A DNA stretch of 64,000 nucleotides from Sulfuritalea sp. (GTDB taxonomy: Bacteria; Pseudomonadota; Gammaproteobacteria; Burkholderiales; Rhodocyclaceae). This document shows, piece by piece, positions 60,853 through 64,000 of the stretch. The stretch spans positions 992,001-1,056,000 of the forward strand of contig JADJVS010000016.1 in assembly GCA_016710465.1 (NCBI GenBank). Direction: 5' to 3'. The translations under genes were made by a program, and so were the position numbers. Position 1 is the stretch's first letter, and the number at the start of each line of letters is the position of its first letter. The notes below the pieces were generated by a model. It was not told the origin of the DNA. It saw only the letters and a list, made by a program, of their open reading frames with translations, and ran no database searches.

Positions 60853-62313
60853 CTAATCCAGGTAATCCATCCTCAATCGGGTTTGCAGGCCGCGCGCCTG
60901 GCGAAAGGCTTCCTTCAGGGTCTGCCGGTCGAGGCGATGCAGGCGATCCGGGTTGAGCCGGTTGCCGGCGGCAGGAAACTCCCCGGAAACCTGGTTCTGC
61001 AGACGCAGACGTTGGACCTGGTAGAAAGCCGCGGCGATCGCAGCCGCCTCGGCCACCGGCAGGCCCAGTGCCGAGCGTGCACCACGCAGACGTTCCACCG
61101 TGTTCGTGTGCTCGATCCCCTGCGCCAGGGCATGGATGCGCAGCACGTCGACGAAGATGCGTATCCCCTGCCCCTTCAGGTCGACCGTGTGCGGAAACTC
61201 GGGACCGCCGCCGACGCGAAAATCGCGCCACCACGACAGCGGTACTTGCTGTACCAGCGCATTGACCGCCATCGCGCGCAGGAAAGGCGCGTTGCCGCGT
61301 ACCCGCTGCAGCAGCCAGCGCTGCAGATCGGCCACCAGTTCCTCGCGCCCGTGGAGCGGACGGAAATCGAAGAAGATGCTGGCATTGAGCAGGGCCTTCG
61401 GCTCGGGAACTGAAATCCAGCCGGAGAAGCGTTGCTTCCATTCGTCGAGCGAGAGGCACCACTCGGGGTTGCCGGCCATGATGTTCCCGCTGCAGCGCGG
61501 AAAGCCACAGGCGTCGAGCGCATCATTCACGGCGGCGGCGAAGGGCAGGAAACGATGCCGCAGTTCGGCCGCATCGCCGGGAGCGGCCTCGAAAACGATG
61601 CCGTTGTCCTGATCGGTGACCAAGGTCTGCTCCAGCCGCCCCTCCGAGCCGAAGACAATCCAGCACCAGGGTACGTAGGGCAGCTCGAAACGGCCCTCGA
61701 CCAGGTCGATGACCTGCAGCGCTATCAGATCGTTGAGCGCGGATATCCACTCGCAAAGCGTTTCGGGACCGCTGCCTTCGGCCAGGCGGCGGGCCGCGAA
61801 GCGGCGCACGGCAGTGGTCTGCAAGGCGAGTTCATCGATGCTGCGCGCCGCGAGAATGGCATCGGCCAGGCTGGCCGAATCCGCCGCCTGCATGCCATAC
61901 AGATCGCCCTGCGAAACGATGTTGAACAGGCGCCCATCGGCTTCGGTGAGGATCAGGTGGCGCATGCCGCGGCGGAACATCAGCACCGTGGCCTGATGCA
62001 CCGTGGCGTCGGCCGAGAGGCTGGCCAGGCCCCCGGTCATGACCACGGCCGCCGGAACATCCAGCGCGAAGTCTTCGTCGGCGATCGCGCGCACCGCATC
62101 ACGCAGGGTGACGATGCCCAGCGGCACGGCGCTTGCCGGATCGACGATCACCGCCGCTTCCGAGCCATGGGCGTCGATCGCGCGCAGCGTATCGCGCAGC
62201 GTGGCGGCCGGAGCCACCACCACCGGCAACGCCAGGGGCAGATGGCGCAGCGTGGTCTTGAGGTTGACCGGCGCCGTGTCCAGGTCCGGCGGATCAGTAG
62301 CTGATGCGCGCAT
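60853..62313 (-). CDS. CBS-domain DUF294 nucleotidyltransferase-like protein
   Basis: 486 residues. A CBS pair (about 25-150: LRDTLRAIDAHGSEAAVIVDPASAVPLGIVTLRD; HLILTEADGRLFNIVSQGDL) precedes a DUF294 nucleotidyltransferase domain (about 195-330) with FGSEGRLEQTLVTDQDNGIVFE, containing the G-S and D-X-D catalytic pattern, and a DUF294-C helical domain (about 340-480). Related proteins are GlnD-like. The ATG at 62313 was chosen; it overlaps the end of the exonuclease gene by 20 bases. The pairing with that gene suggests a shared task. Confidence 0.86.
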   Translation of the reverse strand: MRASATDPPDLDTAPVNLKTTLRHLPLALPVVVAPAATLRDTLRAIDAHGSEAAVIVDPASAVPLGIVTLRDAVRAIADEDFALDVPAAVVMTGGLASLSADATVHQATVLMFRRGMRHLILTEADGRLFNIVSQGDLYGMQAADSASLADAILAARSIDELALQTTAVRRFAARRLAEGSGPETLCEWISALNDLIALQVIDLVEGRFELPYVPWCWIVFGSEGRLEQTLVTDQDNGIVFEAAPGDAAELRHRFLPFAAAVNDALDACGFPRCSGNIMAGNPEWCLSLDEWKQRFSGWISVPEPKALLNASIFFDFRPLHGREELVADLQRWLLQRVRGNAPFLRAMAVNALVQQVPLSWWRDFRVGGGPEFPHTVDLKGQGIRIFVDVLRIHALAQGIEHTNTVERLRGARSALGLPVAEAAAIAAAFYQVQRLRLQNQVSGEFPAAGNRLNPDRLHRLDRQTLKEAFRQARGLQTRLRMDYLD

Positions 62314-64000
62314 GAAAGGTTTTTTCGCTCGCGGCGCGGGCTTCGCCCAGGGTACGGATGCCCTTTTCGGCCAACAGCGGCAGCATCTTGAGGAACACTT
62401 CGGCGGTGACGATGGCATCGCCGACGGCGGTGTGGCGACCCATCACGGAAACACCGAGCCGCTCGGCGATGGCTTCCAGGCGATGCGTTTCCTGATTGGG
62501 AAACAGCGCCGCCGACAGCAGGAAGGTATCCAGTACCGGGCGATCAAAGCGCACGCCGGTGGCCGCCTCCTTGAGTTCGAGGAAGCGCATGTCGAAGGCG
62601 GCGTTGTGCGCCACCAGCACGGTATCGGCAACAAAGGCGCGGAAAATCGGCAAGACGCGCCCGATCGGCGGCTGCCCGGCGAGCATATCGGCGGTGATGC
62701 CGTGGACCTTGACCGAGGCCGGGGGCAGGCCGCGCCGCGGATCCACCAACTGCTCGAAGGCCTCGTTGCGCAACAGCCGGCGATTGACGATGCGCACGGC
62801 GCCGATCTGGATGATCTCGTCGCCTTCGGACGGATTGAGGCCGGTGGTCTCGGTGTCGAACACCGTGTAGGAAAGCTGCGCCAACAAGCGATCGTCGAGG
62901 GCGAGGTCGGCTTCCTCGTGGCGAAACAGGTCGAAATCGTAGAACTCCGGCCGGCTGTCGACCCGCGGCGCGATCGGCTCGAGCGGGCCCTGGCCACTGG
63001 CCACCGGCAGCAGGAAACGGAAATACGCGCGATGCGCGGCATGATCGCGCTGGAACCAGACTTCGCCGCCGTTGCGCTCGACGATGTCGCGCACGGTCAG
63101 CGGCGAGGATTCGCCGGCCAGCGTCATGGGGTCCAGTTCCCAGGTCATCACTGTCTCGGTGCTCATGAACACACCGCTCCAGATCAGGTCGATATGCGCC
63201 ATGGCGCCGTCGCGAGTCAGGCGCAGGCGCAAGTCGCGAATCTGGTATTCGTCATGCAGCCGCGCGGCAAAATAGCTCATCGCCTGCAGCAGCGAGAAGC
63301 CGTCGACCTTGATCCAGACCTCGGCGTCGACCTCTTCGAGGCCGACCGGCAGTCCGCAGCGCTCGCCGATGCGTCGCCGCGCCGCCGTGAGGAGGTCCGA
63401 ACCCAGCATTTCCTCCAACGGCCAGCGCGCCTTGAGCACGGCGGCGTAGCCGCGCGCGGCGGCTTCCACGCGCGTCGCGATGCCTTCCGCCTCGTCGCGC
63501 ACCACGGCAAGAAATCGCTGCCGTTCCTCGGCGCTCATGTCGCCGTAGTCGTGGAGCGTTTCCGCCGCCGCGCGCAGGCTGCCGACCGGACCACGGCTGC
63601 TTTCGGTCAGGTCCTGCAGCAACTGGTCACGCATCGACTCGCTGTCGAAGGCCTCGGTCATGTCGTCGATCATGGTCATGTAGCCGGAATACCCGGCGGC
63701 GGCCGACGGAATTTCGGCCGGCAGATTCTCGCCGTCGGCCTCGGGAATCGGCGCCACCAGCACGCGCAGCAGGCGGCCCGACTCGGTGACCGAGACAAAG
63801 TGACGATGTCCCGCGCGCCGGGACCCGACCTGCTCCAATGCATAGGCAATCAGATGTCGGTCGAACAGGCCGTAGATCGAACGCCCCAGGCCCAGCGCCG
63901 CCACGCCATGGCCGGACGATCCGGCGAACAGGGCGCGGGCGCGCCGGTTGTAGAGCAGCACGCGGCCCTCCATGTTGCAGACGATGACGCCTTGCGCCAG
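62294..64000 (-). CDS. PAS/kinase-like/DEDDh exonuclease fusion, N-terminus beyond window
   Basis: At least 568 residues, open to the right edge. Visible: a PAS-like segment (NMEGRVLLYNRRARALF), a histidine-kinase-like region where the phospho-His box is degraded (LTESSRGPVGSLRAAAETL), a GHKL-like region without clear ATP motifs, and a C-terminal DEDDh 3'-5' exonuclease of the DnaQ type with FDTETTGLNPSEGDEIIQIG, VAHNAAFDMRFLELK and MGRHTAVGDAIVTAEVF. The exonuclease residues (DTE, D, H, D) are intact. The kinase core looks dead, so the front half is probably a sensor or scaffold. Confidence 0.85.
   Translation of the reverse strand: MAQGVIVCNMEGRVLLYNRRARALFAGSSGHGVAALGLGRSIYGLFDRHLIAYALEQVGSRRAGHRHFVSVTESGRLLRVLVAPIPEADGENLPAEIPSAAAGYSGYMTMIDDMTEAFDSESMRDQLLQDLTESSRGPVGSLRAAAETLHDYGDMSAEERQRFLAVVRDEAEGIATRVEAAARGYAAVLKARWPLEEMLGSDLLTAARRRIGERCGLPVGLEEVDAEVWIKVDGFSLLQAMSYFAARLHDEYQIRDLRLRLTRDGAMAHIDLIWSGVFMSTETVMTWELDPMTLAGESSPLTVRDIVERNGGEVWFQRDHAAHRAYFRFLLPVASGQGPLEPIAPRVDSRPEFYDFDLFRHEEADLALDDRLLAQLSYTVFDTETTGLNPSEGDEIIQIGAVRIVNRRLLRNEAFEQLVDPRRGLPPASVKVHGITADMLAGQPPIGRVLPIFRAFVADTVLVAHNAAFDMRFLELKEAATGVRFDRPVLDTFLLSAALFPNQETHRLEAIAERLGVSVMGRHTAVGDAIVTAEVFLKMLPLLAEKGIRTLGEARAASEKTFHARISY

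Overview
The window is GC-rich and densely packed. Gene content suggests a betaproteobacterium, probably Rhodocyclales or Sterolibacteriaceae-like: a complete rrn operon with Ile and Ala tRNAs, a six-gene rsx (rnf) operon ending in nth plus a DUF1841 gene, accA followed by tilS, standalone GspE/PulE and DUF294 proteins, and selenoneine genes. Taxonomy is inferred from content only; no alignment was run. I see no transposase, integrase, phage gene or CRISPR array. The only mobile-looking DNA is a family of very short dispersed repeats.

Layout. 1-1153 (minus): start of tilS, accA, rrn terminator. 1166-6834 (minus): 5S, 23S, tRNA-Ala, tRNA-Ile, 16S, leader and a strong P1 promoter. The 23S carries an intervening-sequence-like hairpin at helix 45, and the two tRNAs are separated by a long nested hairpin. 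6906-14327 (plus): pyrD, then rsxABCDGE-nth-DUF1841 with mostly overlapping genes. 14496-17237 (plus): MoxR ATPase, VWA protein, FecR-domain protein. 17364-26967: a candidate selenium/ergothioneine island. A tightly overlapped five-gene plus-strand unit (degenerate metallophosphoesterase, VTT membrane protein, ATP-grasp, YHS lipoprotein, egtD) faces senA on the minus strand; senB-senC-osmC run rightward. EgtD makes hercynine, SenC selenophosphate, SenB a selenosugar, and SenA joins them to give selenoneine. The four extra genes co-translated with egtD have no assigned role in that pathway and are the best candidate for something undescribed.

26977-31502 (minus): hybrid histidine kinase, small conserved protein, bacteriohemerythrin, membrane DUF457 hydrolase. 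31789-35640 (plus): parDE with a palindromic operator, a PhnDEC-type ABC transporter and a zinc-ribbon membrane protein. 35680-41444 (minus): cytochrome b561, HlyD-like adaptor, FtsX-type permease and ATPase, then an OmpR-type two-component system. 41803-44363 (plus): a bufferin/gig-type RiPP operon (DUF2282 precursor, DUF692 MNIO enzyme, DUF2063, DoxX). 44465-51956 (plus): a VTT protein, a VTT-FAD oxidoreductase fusion, DUF547, DUF3047, a tandem DEP-domain protein, a TIGR04282 glycosyltransferase, a small secreted protein and DUF3179.

51976-54733 (minus): LuxR-type regulator and a GspE/PulE ATPase. 54905-59602 (plus): a secreted protein with a duplicated four-cysteine module and an AttEFGH-like ABC ATPase, permease and lipocalin set. 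59666-60814: cytochrome P460 diverging from a MarR regulator across two near-identical 15-bp palindromes. 60853-64000 (minus): a CBS/DUF294 nucleotidyltransferase and a PAS/kinase-like/DEDDh exonuclease fusion that runs off the right edge.

The main new structural observation is a family of about 18 short repeats, 23-48 bp long and in both orientations. They have conserved ends and a variable middle, sit against gene starts and stops, and several lie in frame inside coding sequences.
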